From assembly GCA_002633025.1 (NCBI GenBank), contig NMRB01000044.1, positions 654,871-718,870 of the forward strand: 64,000 nt of DNA, written 5' to 3'. A program made the translations under genes and the position numbers. Positions within the stretch are counted from its first letter, which is position 1. Each line of letters opens with the position of its first letter. This document shows, in pieces, positions 47,307 through 59,267 of this stretch. A model generated the notes under the pieces. That model saw only the letters and a list, made by a program, of their open reading frames with translations, ran no database searches and was not told where the DNA came from. The stretch is from Notospermus geniculatus (Eukaryota; Nemertea; Pilidiophora; Heteronemertea; Lineidae).

Positions 47307-48359
47307 ATAAAGTGCTGAGAGGTTAGACGCACAGCAGAGAATTCCCATTTGAAGTGATGCTGATACTGAAATCAGACATATTCTGCGGAACCGACGAAAC
47401 GCAGCAGGGATAAAAAATAATGCTCTTGTCAACGTACAGAAAAGCGACATGCATGGCTTGCATTCTGCTGGTTGTCATGTTTTATTTCCCTTCAAAAAAA
47501 CTGGTACACAAAATAATCCGGAGTGTCAGTGAATATATCTTAGAACGATGAGAAACAGAACTTGGAGGCAGGAGCAGCAACAACATCGGCAATCATTTGT
47601 ATACTGCTCCAACTTACATGTAGCTAAAACCCAGTTCGTGCTATTCTTTTTTATCAACTGGCCTTACTTCAGACAAAAATAAATTGGGTTTCCTATTCAC
47701 ACTGTCAGTCTGCTACCAGTTCCCAAATATTCCAAATGTGACAAAGACATGACCATTACTGAAGATACATGAGACACTGTAGAAGAAAATAATTGGCAAT
47801 GCACCCTATACATTGAGATGACCTGCAATTATAGGTGAAGTGTGGAAAAGAAAACTAAGTGCACTCGGAAAAATTTACCATTCTCTTCTCAACAGCAGTT
47901 GTCGGTGATTATCAAGTGCTATCCATAAAACAGAGAGTTTCTAACAAAAAGTCAAGTGTGAAGATAGCAGGCTGATATGTATAAGAAGTAAGCCTTTTTC
48001 TTCACTTCTCATTGCCATAAAAATTGATAGCTGCTATGGGCGATGCAGGTGCGTTTGATGCACCATAATGGCACAACGCCGTCAGTCAATTAAGCGATTT
48101 AGTGCTAACTTAGTTTCTTATTCAAGTAAGCAATTCTTTGTCATTTTTCTTTTCTTTCTTCGAAGCAGTGAACGGCAAGATGCTTTTTGTGATTCTTAGC
48201 AGTTTTGATACAATCAGTCTTTTTAATGCTTAATGTCAGGACCTTCGGGCCTACTCGTCTTAATCATTGGTTAGCAGCTATCGGTGCCTCATTATTACAT
48301 CCGTGGCAGATATTTTGACCGGAACCCGCGTTACTGATGATCCGGCCTAAGAGATAAGC

Positions 48360-50916
48360 AGGACTAGATACCGAGTAGGTCATTGCAAACCAATGGCGTG
48401 ACGATGAATTGTGACATAATCCCTATGACGTGTAACAGATCGGTAGTTCCTGGAGAGTTTTCCGATAATACGTCTTTCGTTGTTAGCATTGAGAGAAATT
48501 CATTTATAATGATACAATCCTCTGAAGGTGACGCATTTATCGTTGGATATGTGTTCGCATTTGTTAGGTTCGTGTTCAACAATGGTTATTTGGTACTTAA
48601 AGAAACTGGTCTTATCAACAGGAACAATTCCCATGATATCTATTATTGGTACAATGAATTGAAGCTCGTCTTTCACATCAGCAGGGATTTGCACTGTTCT
48701 TAACGACAGAATACCATTCTTTATATCGTTTCCAACGGTTACTCTCCCTCGGAAGACCCCGGAGACCAGGACCAAGCGCTAGACTTCAATTTCAAGTAAT
48801 CTTTTCTGAAAACATCCCATGCTGCAGCTGTGATGTATTGCTGGCGTATCCAATCCGCAGAAATAACAACCAATACATTCCAACAATTATATATAAGATG
48901 AAATTCATTCTACCGCAACACATAAGGCAACACATTAGATATCTCATCTCTTTTATGAAATATTTTATTGGTTATCAATAAGACTTGCATCCATCTTTCA
49001 TGGCTCATGAAAAAAGATACATTTACCGAAAGCCTTGATCTGGATATTCGTAGAGAGATCAGCATATTGTATTGCGTCCCGTCCTTTCGTTCCGGCTTGC
49101 CAGCAGGTTCACCGGAGCCAGAAATCAGCGGCCAAACCAAAATACCAAAACTGATCAGAGCATGGTCCCTGATCCACACTCGAAAGCATTGGTATCGTGC
49201 GATTTGGAGAAAGCCCTGGAGAACGCGTGATCGCTCCCACACCATAAATCGGTCCAGCCAAGTTTTAGGAAAAAACGTTTTAGGAACTCCCTTCATTACT
49301 ATCACCAGCCTGACTGCTGCCATTATGAATAAACCAAGGTAACCTTCTTTGGCCAAAAAAAGAAAAACAACCGCGTTTCTTATCTTTCCTTTCATCTCGG
49401 GTCTTAAAAGCTTCTCTCTGAACCCGAAACCCAGCATCCCACTTGAATCTTGCGGGGCTTTAGGGCGAAACAGCGTGTAATACAAACAGGAAATTCAGGG
49501 ATATTACCCGTTAAAGGTATCAGGCCACTTTCACGCATTTCCTGATTCTATTAGAGTCAAATTGATTGGATGAGATTCTGACAAATGGCCGTCTGTCAGC
49601 TGCTCGGGAAACTGAACACCGTTTCCTCGACGGATATGAGCACATTTGTAGAAATAAAGTCAAAACGTAATGAATAATTTGACGACGGTAGAGAAATGAA
49701 TTTTGGAATCTGGATGAATAGGTGTCAAGAGTTTAAACTGAGTGCATACCTTGGCTGCAAAGGGAAGAGGCTGGAGGTATGTATCTAAGCCACCCCGTTG
49801 CTATACACGACCGCTCTTTCGCAGAACGCCGGGTATTTTTTCACCAGTCCAATATGCACTAATTACAAAATTTCTGTGAAATCCTCACAAAAGGCGAACC
49901 CAATATGACCATGTCAGTGAAAGAAACGTCGGATGCCCTCCGCAGATCACTGTTCTTTACAGCGTCCTTCTTTTTCAGCGGAGGATTTAAAAAGGGAAGA
50001 CAACTTTGCCCTAATCATAGAAGAGTTGTTTCATTTATTCGTGTATTAATAGAATTGTTCTTCATTGATTGCCAGATATCCACAAATCCCACATGGCAGA
50101 GAGGTTGATAGGAGGCTTAGCGTGGATAAAGCCCCGGTCTCATCATCTTATACAGATCTGGACCAATAAGGAAGGAATTATGTCAGACTTGTCTATGTAT
50201 AGGTAGAATGAACAATACGGTTTTTCTCCTGGTCTCTTTGCGTGGCGGAGACTTTGGCCCGTATTCAAGAAGCCTCCTTAAATAAGCTTTTGTATTCTTC
50301 ACTGCAAACAATAGCTAAAGGTGTAAATCTTAGAATTAAGGAAAGTTCTAATGTAGAATACGGCCCTAACTCGAAAGTATACAGAGACAGACAAATCCCG
50401 ACTTTCCTTGCAAGGAACATAATCATTAAAATTTAAGAGGCTTGTCTCACGAAGTGCCTGGAAACGCCAAATAATAGAAAGATTTGAGGTAATTATTTAA
50501 TTCTTTTGTGGAATAAATATTTAATCCTTCTATTGTTGGGGTGATTTGCCAATGACGTCATGGAGAATTCCTCCAACTACAATCTCCTTCAGCCCAGTCC
50601 CAGTCCATTTCGGAAAGTACATCCAAATCATAATCAGATTAGTGCAAATGACATATGAAATGAGTATGACAGATTTTGTCTCAGGGACGGAATGATTATC
50701 TGTCACCGGTTTAACATTCACGCTTTGTACGTGCTTCCAGGATACCAGTATTCTCAGATGAACGTCGCAAAAACGCCGTAGCAAGCCCGTCGTAATGGGT
50801 ATTTTGAGCTGGTTGAAGTCAGGGCAGTGACCTTTGGGCTGACATGATTCGGAGGTCGAATCACCCACTGCCTGGACATTATTCCTCAATGGTGAAGATG
50901 AAGCCTTCGTCATCAC
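48360..50916 (-). other. block of conserved minus-strand open frames, function unknown
   Basis: Three frames lie in a row on the minus strand: 50,530-50,916 (128 codons, hydrophobic VILISYVICTNLIMIWMYF), 48,910-49,485 (191 codons, with LFIMAAVRLVIVMK and HALISFGILVWPLIS) and 48,364-48,775 (two frames separated by one base). In the second copy the last pair is a single 136-codon frame (55,316-55,726). The hydrophobic spans could be membrane helices of a receptor-like gene. However, the plus strand is also partly open and no family signature is present. Probably a decayed or unrecognised gene. Confidence 0.25.
50256..50366. mobile_element. small MITE with GGCCCGTATTC ends
   Basis: GGCCCGTATTC at the left and GAATACGGCCC at the right form an 11-bp inverted pair with one mismatch, enclosing 89 bp. 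The target duplication is not clear. The second tandem copy has lost this interval, so no empty site can be checked. Confidence 0.45.
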
Positions 50917-52256
50917 CCTATAGGCTTCTTCTCATTGGGTATCACTGCGGTTTTAAAGTGCAAACTGATCTCCGTGTATCATGTTCGAGATGACGCTTCT
51001 TTCAGTCTGGTTGCGATTTGCAGAAAAAGAGGCTGCTAGAGATACAAGTATCTCGTCAGTGTAGTTTTTTTGCAGGAATCATTATTCGCCTCTTTGCTTT
51101 TTAACAAGGCTTTCCGGCTGGATAGTAGCGTGAATCACCGACACCGCGGTCACTACAGGAGATAAATCAGAATTGCTTCGACCAGTGATACCACACGGGT
51201 GTATTCAACTGATTGGAGGTTTCCAAACCAGTGCGCTAATTCGTGATGTTATTGAGTCGATGCGATCGGTTACTGGGCGACATTGGTCGTTTGCTGTAGC
51301 TGTCAATGAGAATCTGGTGATAAGATCGGTGACATGCATGACGCCACACTTAAACCCGGTAGTAAGGTGGTACAACGATTACAGTTGAATTCGTCAAAGG
51401 TTACATTCCGAATGCGCTGTCTTAGAAATCGCGAGGTAACAAGATAGTCATGAAGTCAAGTTCACCAAACCAACCAGCAAACCATAAGCTACCCCCTACA
51501 AACAAGTGACATTGGAAATAATTCTAAATCTGGTATAAGAAAACAATGAATTGCAGATCGTCTGACAATGTGGAATCATGTGGCGTGGAGCAGATATTAT
51601 CTATTGGTCGTCCTGTCACCCAGGCTGAGTATTAGATGCTTAGAATATTAAACCCTGACAACACCTCGCGACCGACTATCTTGTCGTTACAGGCAGTTCA
51701 ACCACCGTTTGTCCCACTTCAACTAGCGCTTGGGCGTTATTGCCGAGCAAAACTCTTCAGCTATACCATCATCCAGATGATGGATCCCATCATCAGTCTC
51801 CATAAACAGACGAGCTTTCCAGGAGGAAAATTTCTCGAAATGTAAACGTTCGAGAGTATAAATGGCCAGCTATGTGTGAGTGCCCGATATGTTCTTTGAA
51901 AAGCCAATGTTATAGTCCTGCGACTCGGCGCAGCCATGAGCATCGAGGCCTCTTCCCAGAATCTACATGTAAAGTACATCAGACAGTGATGGCGTTATCA
52001 TTCGAGGCACAAGCACGTATGCATCGTGCCTGTTATGGAAGGTACGTCTATCGTGTAACAAACGAGTTCACCCTGTCGCTCAGAGATGTCGCTCCAGCGA
52101 CTGAGCGGGTGCACTTCAATATCGAGCAAAGAGGTGTTGGAAGGCTACGGGCTGTACAGCTTTGTTTTCTACGGCAACTTCCTTGTGATTCAGAAGCAGC
52201 TTAGAGATCTTCCTCCAGACAACATACTTTAGAAAGGATATATATACCTTTGTATC

Positions 52257-53168
52257 GGTTCATTCCCATTTCGCCAAATTGCATTTCGCCAAATTCCCAG
52301 TTCGCCAAAAAAAGTTCCATTTCGCCAAATCCCATTTTGCCAAATTCCCATTTCGCCAAATGCCCAATTCGCCAAATTCCCATTTTGCCAAATTCCCAAT
52401 TTGCCAAATTCCCATTTGGCCAAATTCCCATTTCGCCAAATTCCCGTTTGGCCAAATTCCCGTTTTGCCAAATTCCCATTTCGCCAAATTTGTTATTCAG
52501 GTTATAACCCCTAATCTAATGGACCGATCCAATGCAAAGTACTTCAAAATAGAGGGTTAGGGTTAGGATAAGGCCCTTGCTTATCAAACTGTTTCACTCA
52601 GGATTTGGAAGGGATGGGGCCTATGGATCCACCTTCAAAAAGGACGGGGTAATGTGCCACGCCCGAGGTTACACAACTCTAGCAGTGTTTGTTCCCTTGA
52701 CTATATATGCGCTTATGTCAGTGCAGATACATGTATATGAAGGGAGCCAACACTGTAACCCAACGCATGTCAGAAGAACAAAAGAAAATTGAAATTAAAA
52801 GCAATCGTTATCGTTGAAGAATTTACCTAGAAAATAACATCAGTATTCTTGGAATGAATACCATTCGCTTACATTTACACTTCTGACCCTGCTTCAAAAA
52901 TTGTTAATATTTCAAACGATTCATTTTGAAAGAACACAGGGGGTGTCAAGTAAATTTTTGGCGAAACGGGAATTTGGCCAAATGGGAATTTGGCCAAATG
53001 GGAATTTGGCGAAACGGGAATTTGGCGAAATGGGAATTTGGCATATTGGGAATTTGGCAAAATGGGATTTTGGCAAAATGGGAATTTGGCGATTTGGGAA
53101 TTTGGCCAAATGGGAATTTGGCGAAATGGGATTTGGCAAAATGGGATTTGGCGAAATGGGAAGTCACC
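52257..53168. mobile_element. foldback transposon with satellite-built inverted ends, Mutator-like
   Basis: This 912-bp element is flanked by a perfect 9-bp duplication CTTTGTATC (52,248-52,256 and 53,169-53,177). The second tandem copy carries that word once (57,624-57,632) with no insertion. Each end is a tandem array of a 16-bp unit, ATTTCGCCAAATTCCC on the left (about 52,264-52,492) and its complement on the right (about 52,959-53,160). A unique centre of about 0.46 kb has no long open frame. A 9-bp duplication fits Mutator-like elements; the architecture fits Foldback. Confidence 0.8.
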
Positions 53169-53560
53169 CTTTGTATCAGTTACTGAGTCTTGCTAAAGAA
53201 ATCAGTAACAGCTCACTGAACATTCTTCTGTTTCTGTTTTCGGAAAAATACAAAGCCAGTCACATCACATATTGAACCACCTTCGTGCCTGACGTATTCG
53301 CGGTGAAAGTTTTCATCAGTTTCTTTCTGAGTGAGTGCTCAAAAAAGAACTAAATGTGCCACATATAGAGCGGTAAATCCACAAATACATGTACCACTCT
53401 TGTTGAGAAGATTGACTTGCCTTCATAATGCAGAACTGAAAGAGGCTAACACTGATTTTTTTTCTATCAAAAAAAAGACGTGCAAACTGCTTTTACGAAA
53501 TAGTTAGAAACTAAATAGTTAGAAATGAAAAGGAAATAAAACGAAATGAAAAAAAAACGA

Positions 53561-53643
53561 TGCTGGTGAAGGACACTCGAACCCACGTCGGCAAACCTAC
53601 ATATCTGGATTCCACGCAAACGTCTTAACCATTACGCCACGAA
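53561..53643 (-). ncRNA. tRNA-like sequence (SINE-type), copy D1, left
   Basis: On the minus strand an A-box TGGCGTAATGG and a B-box-like GGTTCGAGTGTCC (one canonical base lost) are spaced as in a tRNA gene, followed by T-runs. The acceptor stem does not pair, so it is not a functional tRNA gene. It faces away from a second tRNA-like sequence 0.4 kb to the right. Confidence 0.45.
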
Positions 53644-54051
53644 TGTAATGCGGTTGAGCAGACAGAATCGCTAGAATTACTGAATGGTCAGGTGACGTCA
53701 GGAGTATGGCAGTTCATTCGCAGTCTAGCGAAAATGAGCCATTCGTACTAAATTCATCGACCTACCCATGGAGACCTCCATGACCTACCTAACCAGTAAA
53801 CAACCGCTCATAATACTTGTTATAATAAAGTATAGACGTTTCTGATTTTGATAGCTTACTGTAGCGGCGTTGACGGTGGTAATTCAATCAAATGCCGATT
53901 TCATACTAGTTCGACGTTCCCCATGTAGCACACATACTGCGCCGCAATGACTCTCTGGGCACCACTACCAGTCACCTGGGATGTGAGACTGAATCGACTG
54001 GGACGCGACTTTTTGCCAACTTACTAATCCGTTACGGGAATCGCCACTTAA

Positions 54052-54140
54052 ATTTGATGGCGCAATGTTTAAACATTGGACGTCGGGTTTGGAACAATGG
54101 CAGCCGTTTCTACGTGGGTTCGAGTCCCCTTGTTACTATA
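54052..54140 (+). ncRNA. tRNA-like sequence (SINE-type), copy D1, right
   Basis: An A-box TGGCGCAATG at 54,058 and a canonical B-box GGTTCGAGTCC (54,117-54,127) are followed by T-rich DNA with TTTT runs. Acceptor pairing is poor. A 7-bp insertion relative to copy D2 makes the D-loop palindromic (AATGTTTAAACATT). It shares ACGTGGGTTCGAG with the left tRNA-like sequence. Confidence 0.45.
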
Positions 54141-55315
54141 ATTATTTTTAAATATTTTATTCTGATTTTTTTTCTAAGTGATCAGTTTATTTTTTTCTTC
54201 AATTTTTGCCAACTTTATACTACATGGCTTAGGAGATATAATTTCTTGCAAACATGAAACATTTAAAGTTGCCTCACACTGGTATTACATGTATCTTCAC
54301 AAAGACAGTGCTTGTTTTTCACACGCGCTCTTTAGGTTGTATATCAATTAACAACAATAAATGAAATTATCCCTCTGTGATTTTCATCGTACACATCCCT
54401 GTCTGCCTCACCGAGACACAGAATATCGTGTTAAAACACGATGTTACCGTCGAGAGCACGACCCAACTTCTATTGTCCTCATTAGTGTCTAACCAGTCAG
54501 TGAATATATCTTAGAACGATGAGAAACAGAACTTGGAGGCAGGAGCAGCAACAACATCGGCAATCATTTGTATACTGCTCCAACTTAGCTAAAACCCAGT
54601 TCGTGCTATTCTTTTTTATCAACTGGCCTTACTTCAGACAAAAATATATTGGGTTTCCTAGTCACACTGTCAGCCTGCTACCAGTTCCCAAATATTCCAA
54701 ATGTGACAAAGACATGACCATTACTGAAGATACATGAGACATTGTAGAAGAAAATAATTGGCAATGCACCCTATACATTGAGATGACCTGCAATAGGTGA
54801 AGTGTGGAAAAGAAAACTAAGTGCACTCGGAAAAATTTACCATTCTCTTCTCAACAGCAGTTGTCGGTGATTATCAAGTGCTATCCATAAAACAGAGAGT
54901 TTCTAACAAAAAGTCAAGTGTGAAGATAGCAAGCTGATATGTATAAGAAGTAAGCCTTTTTCTTTACTTCTCATTGCCATAAAAATTGATAGCTGCTATG
55001 GGCGATGCAGGTGCGTTTGATGCACCATAATGGCACAACGCCGTCAGTCAATTAAGCAAACTTAGTTTCTTATTCAAGTAAGCAATTCTTTGTCATTTTT
55101 CTTTTCTTTCTTCGAAGCAGTGAACGACAAGATGCTTTTTGTGATTCTTAACAGTTTTGATACAATCAGTCTTTTTAATGCTTAATGTCAGGACCTTCGG
55201 GTCTACTCGTCTTAATCATTGGTAAGCAGCTATCGGTGCCTCATTATTACATTCGTGGCAGATATTTTGACCGGAACCCGCGTTACTGATGATCCGGCCT
55301 AAGAGATAAGCAGGA

Positions 55316-55726
55316 CTAGATACCGAGTAGGTCATTGCAAACCAACGGCGTGACGATGAATTGTGACATAATCCCTATGACGTGTAACAGATTCGCAGTT
55401 CCTGGAGATTTTTCCGATAATACGTCTTTCGTTGTTAGCACTGAGAGAAATTCATTTATAATGATATACCCTCTGAAGGTGACGCATTTGTCGTTAGATA
55501 TTTGTTCGCATTTGTTAGGTTCGTGTTCAACAATGGTTATTTGGTACTTAAAGAAACTGGTCTTATCAACAGGAACAATTCCCATGATATCTATTATTGG
55601 TACAATGAATTGAAGCTCGTCTTTCACATCAGCAGGGATTTGCACTGTTCTTAACGACAGAATACCATTCTTTATATCGTTTCCAACGGTTACTCTCCCT
55701 CGGAAGACCCCGGAGACCAGGACCAA
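55316..55726 (-). CDS. 136-codon open frame in copy D2, unknown
   Basis: A minus-strand frame starting MVLVSGVFRGRVTVGNDIKN and ending PLVCNDLLGI. In copy D1 (48,364-48,775) a one-base insertion splits it. Only a moderately hydrophobic FIVPIIDIMGIVPV segment stands out. It could be an exon of the unknown block or a chance frame. Confidence 0.2.
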   Translation of the reverse strand: MVLVSGVFRGRVTVGNDIKNGILSLRTVQIPADVKDELQFIVPIIDIMGIVPVDKTSFFKYQITIVEHEPNKCEQISNDKCVTFRGYIIINEFLSVLTTKDVLSEKSPGTANLLHVIGIMSQFIVTPLVCNDLLGI

Positions 55727-56135
55727 GCGCTAGACTTCAATTTCAAGTAATCTTTTCTGAAAACATCCCATGCTGCAGCTGTGATGTATTGCTGGCGTAT
55801 CCAATCCGCAGAAATAACAACCAATACATTCCAACAATTATATATAAGATGAAATTCATTCTACCGCAACACATAAGGCAACACATTAGATATCTCATCT
55901 CTTTTATGAAATATTTTATTGGTTATCAATAAGACTTGCATCCATCTTTCATGGCTCATGAAAAAAGATACATTTACCGAAAGCCTTGATCTGGATATTC
56001 GTAGAGAGATCAGCATATTGTATTGCGTCCCGTCCTTTCGTTCCGGCTTGCCAGCAGGTTCACCGGAGCCAGAAATCAGCGGCCAAACCAAAATACCCAA
56101 ACTGATCAGAGCATGGTCCCTGATCCACACTCGAA

Positions 56136-56136
56136 N
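56136..56136. other. single-N join with loss of 1.5 kb
   Basis: The sequence left of the N matches copy D1 up to 49,183, and the sequence right of it resumes at D1 50,729. The lone N marks an assembly join or a gap of unknown size, so the missing 1.5 kb may not be a biological deletion. Confidence 0.85.
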
Positions 56137-58014
56137 GTACGTGCTTCCAGGATACCAGTATTCTCAGATGAACGTCGCAAAAACGCCGTAGCAAGCCCGT
56201 CGTAATGGGTATTTTGAGCTGGTTGAAGTCAGGGCAGTGACCTTTGGGCTGACATGATTCGGAGGTCGAATCACCCACTGCCTGGACATTATTCCTCAAT
56301 GGTGAAGATGAAGCCTTCGTCATCACCCTATAGGCTTCTTCTCATTGGGTATCACTGCGGTTTTAAAGTGCAAACTGATCTCCGTGTATCATGTTCGAGA
56401 TGACGCTTCTTTCAGTCTGGTTGCGATTTGCAGAAAAAGAGGCTGCTAGAGATACAAGTATCTCGTCAGTGTAGTTTTTTTGCAGGAATCATTATTCGCC
56501 TCTTTGCTTTTTAACAAGGCTTTCCGGCTGGATAGTAGCGTGAATCACCGACACCGCGGTCACTACAGGAGATAAATCAGAATTGCTTCGACCAGTGATA
56601 CCACACGGGTGTATTCAACTGATTGGAGGTTTCCAAACCAGTGCGCTAATTCGTGATGTTATTGAGTCGATGCGATCGGTTACTGGGCGACATTGGTCGT
56701 TTGCTGTAGCTGTCAATGAGAATCTGGTGATAAGATCGGTGACATGCATGACGCCACACTTAAACCCGGTAGTAAGGTGGTACAGCGATTACAGTTGAAT
56801 TCGTCAAAGGTTACATTCCGAATGCGCTGTCTTAGAAATCGCGAGGTAAACAAGATAGTCATGAAGTCAAGTTCACCAAACCAACCAGCAAATCAACGCC
56901 ATAAGCTACCCCCTACAAACAAGTGACATTGGAAATAATTCTAAATCTGGTATAAGAAAACAATGAATTGCAGATCGTCTGACAATGTGGAATCATGTGG
57001 CGCGGAGCAGATATTATCTATTTGTCGTCCTGTCACCCAGGCTGAGTATTAGATGCTTAGAATATTAAACGCTGACAACACCTCGCGACCGACTATCTTG
57101 TCGTTCCAGGCAGTTCAACCACCGTTTCTCCCACTTCAACTAGCGCTTGGGCGTTATTGCCGAGCAAAACTCTTCATATACCATCATCGAGATGATGGAT
57201 CCCATCATCAGTCTCCATAAACGGACGAGCTTTCCAGGAGGAAAATTTCTCGAAATGTAAACGTTCAAGAGTATAAATGGCCAGCTATGTGTGAGTGCCC
57301 GATATGTTCTTTGAAAAGCCAATGTTATAGTCCTGCGACTCGGCGCAGCCATGAGCATCGAGGCCTCTTCCCAGAATCTACATGTAAAGTACACCAGGCA
57401 GTGATGGCGTTATCATTCGAGGCACAAATGGAAGGTACGCCTATCGTGTAACAAACGAGTTCACCCTGTCGCTCAGAGATGTCGCTCCAGCGACTGAGCG
57501 GGTGCACTTCAATATCGGGCAATGAGGTGTGGGAAAGCTACCAGGTATATACAGCTTTGTATTATACGGCGACTTCCAGCTAAGAGATCTTCCTCCAGAC
57601 AGCATACTTTAGAAAGGATATAGCTTTGTATCAGTTACTGAGTCTTGCTAAAGAAATCAGTAACAGCTCACTGAACATTCTTCTGTTTCTGTTTTCGGAA
57701 AATACAAAGCCAGTCACATCACATATTGAACCACCTTCGTGCCTGACGTATTCACGGTGAAAGTTTTCATCAGTTTCTTTCTGAGAGAGTGCTCAATAAA
57801 GAACTACATGTGCCGTATATAGAGCGGTAAATCCACAAATACATGTACCACTTTTGTTAAGAAGAGGGTCTTGCCTTCATAATGCAGAACTGAAAGAGGC
57901 TAACACTGATTTTTTTTCTATAAAAAAAAAGACGTGCGAAACTGCTTTTACGAAATAGTTAGAAACTAAATAGTTAGAAATGAAAAGGAAATAAAACGAA
58001 ATGAAAAAAAACTA

Positions 58015-58096
58015 TGCTGGTCAAGGACACTCGAACCCACGTCGGCAAACCTAGATATCTGGATTCCACGCTAACGTCTCAACCATTACGCCACGA
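58015..58096 (-). ncRNA. tRNA-like sequence, copy D2, left
   Basis: Equivalent to 53,561-53,643 with the same A-box and degenerate B-box, again pointing left. Confidence 0.4.
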
Positions 58097-58123
58097 ATGT
58101 AATGCGGTTGAGCAGACAGAATC

Positions 58124-58206
58124 GTAGACCACAGAGTAGTCTCTACATCTGACGATTTAAGAACTTAAGCCTAACGTGCTGCACGGTGGAACTGGATACC
58201 GGTTTA
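58124..58206. mobile_element. 83-bp insertion with 8-bp duplication, present only in copy D2
   Basis: Flanked by ACAGAATC on both sides (58,116-58,123 and 58,207-58,214). Copy D1 has one ACAGAATC and no insert near 53,670. The insert starts with a small hairpin (GTAGACCACAGAGTAGTCTCTAC) but has no terminal inverted repeat, so the element type is unclear. Confidence 0.5.
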
Positions 58207-58568
58207 ACAGAATCACTAGAATTACTGAATGGTCAGGTGACGTCAGGAGTATGGCAGTTCATTCGCAGACTAGCGAAAATGAGCCATTCGTACTAAATTC
58301 ATCGACCTACCTAACCAGTAAACAACCGCTCATAATACTTGTTATAATAATGTATAGACGTTTCTGATTTTGATAGCTTACTGTAGCGGCGTTGAAGGTG
58401 GTAATTCAATCAAATGCCGATTTCATACTAGTTCGACGTTCCCCACGTAACACATATACTGCGCCGCACTGACTGTCTGGGCACCACTACCAGTCACCTG
58501 GGATGTGAGAATCGACTGGGACGCGACTTTTTGCCAACTTACTAATCCGTTTTGGGAATCACCACTTA

Positions 58569-58648
58569 AATTTGATGGCGCAATGTTTGGACGTCGGGTT
58601 TGGAACAATGGCAGCCGTTTCTACGTGGGTTCGAGTCCCCTTGTTACT
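58569..58648 (+). ncRNA. tRNA-like sequence, copy D2, right
   Basis: Equivalent to 54,052-54,140 without the 7-bp D-loop insertion. A-box at 58,576, B-box GGTTCGAGTCC at 58,628-58,638, then T-rich sequence. The acceptor arms do not pair well, so it is tRNA-derived rather than a tRNA gene. Confidence 0.4.
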
Positions 58649-58816
58649 ATAATTATTTTTAATTTTTTTATTCTGATTTTTTTTCTAACTGGTCAGTTTA
58701 TTTTTTTCTTTCGCCAACTTTATACAACATGGCTTGGGAGATATAATTTCTTGCAAACATGAAACATTTAAAGTTGCCTCACACTGGTATTACATGTATC
58801 TTCACAAAGACAGTGC

Positions 58817-59081
58817 ACTCTTAGCCAAAAAGGTTCTTTAGGGGTTCTTTGTGCCACACCAGAGGAACCCCAAGGTTCTATATAGAACCTTCTGTAAAGA
58901 ACCCGAAAGGGTTCCATATAGAACCTTTCTGTCGCCAAAGAACCCACTAAAGGTTCCAGTTAGAACCCTTTTCTGAGGGAAAGGTTCTATCTGGAACCTC
59001 TAAAGGTTCTTAAACAACCCGAGGGTTCTTAAATCAGAGGGTTCTCCTGGTGTGGCACCAAAGAACCTTTTCGGCTAAGAG
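58817..59081. mobile_element. MITE with ACTCTTAGCC ends, present only in copy D2
   Basis: The left end ACTCTTAGCCAAAAAGGTTC and the right end (complement of ACTCTTAGCCGAAAAGGTTC) flank an interior full of AGGTTCT / AGAACC inverted words. TGC lies on both sides (58,814-58,816 and 59,082-59,084). Copy D1 has TGC once at the empty site (near 54,312). Very similar CACTCTTA...AAAGGTTC MITEs occur, as I recall, across fish and invertebrates. The superfamily is not assigned. Confidence 0.7.
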
Positions 59082-59267
59082 TGCTTGTTTTTCACACGCA
59101 CTCTTTAGGTTGTATATCAATTAACAACAATAAATGAAATTATCCCTGTGTGATTTTCATCGTACACATCCCTGTCTGCCTCACCGAGACACAGAACATC
59201 GTGTTAAAACACGATGTTACCGTCGAGAGCACGACCCAACTTCTATTGTCCTCATTAGTGTCTAACC

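Larger units (their letters stand above)
47525..54494. repeat. tandem pair D, first copy (6.97 kb)
   Basis: Begins GTCAGTGAATATATC and ends CTCATTAGTGTCTAACC. It recurs directly at 54,496-59,267. It contains a foldback transposon (52,257-53,168) and about 1.5 kb (49,183-50,729) that the second copy lacks. It lacks two insertions found in the second copy. Confidence 0.9.
54496..59267. repeat. tandem pair D, second copy (4.77 kb)
   Basis: Second copy of 47,525-54,494. It is shorter because of a 1.5-kb loss at the single N (56,136) and the absence of the foldback element. It gains an 83-bp insertion (58,124-58,206) and a MITE (58,817-59,081). Confidence 0.9.

Noticed and set aside
52201-53275. 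Several 60-124-codon frames encoding repeated FGEMGIWQNGNLAK-type peptides on both strands
   Set aside because: They are produced by the 16-bp satellite ends of the foldback element: three periods span 48 bp, so frames stay open on both strands. Not a repeat-protein gene.
54052-54140. Functional tRNA gene
   Set aside because: A and B boxes are present, but the acceptor and anticodon arms do not pair, so it is better explained as a tRNA-derived SINE promoter.
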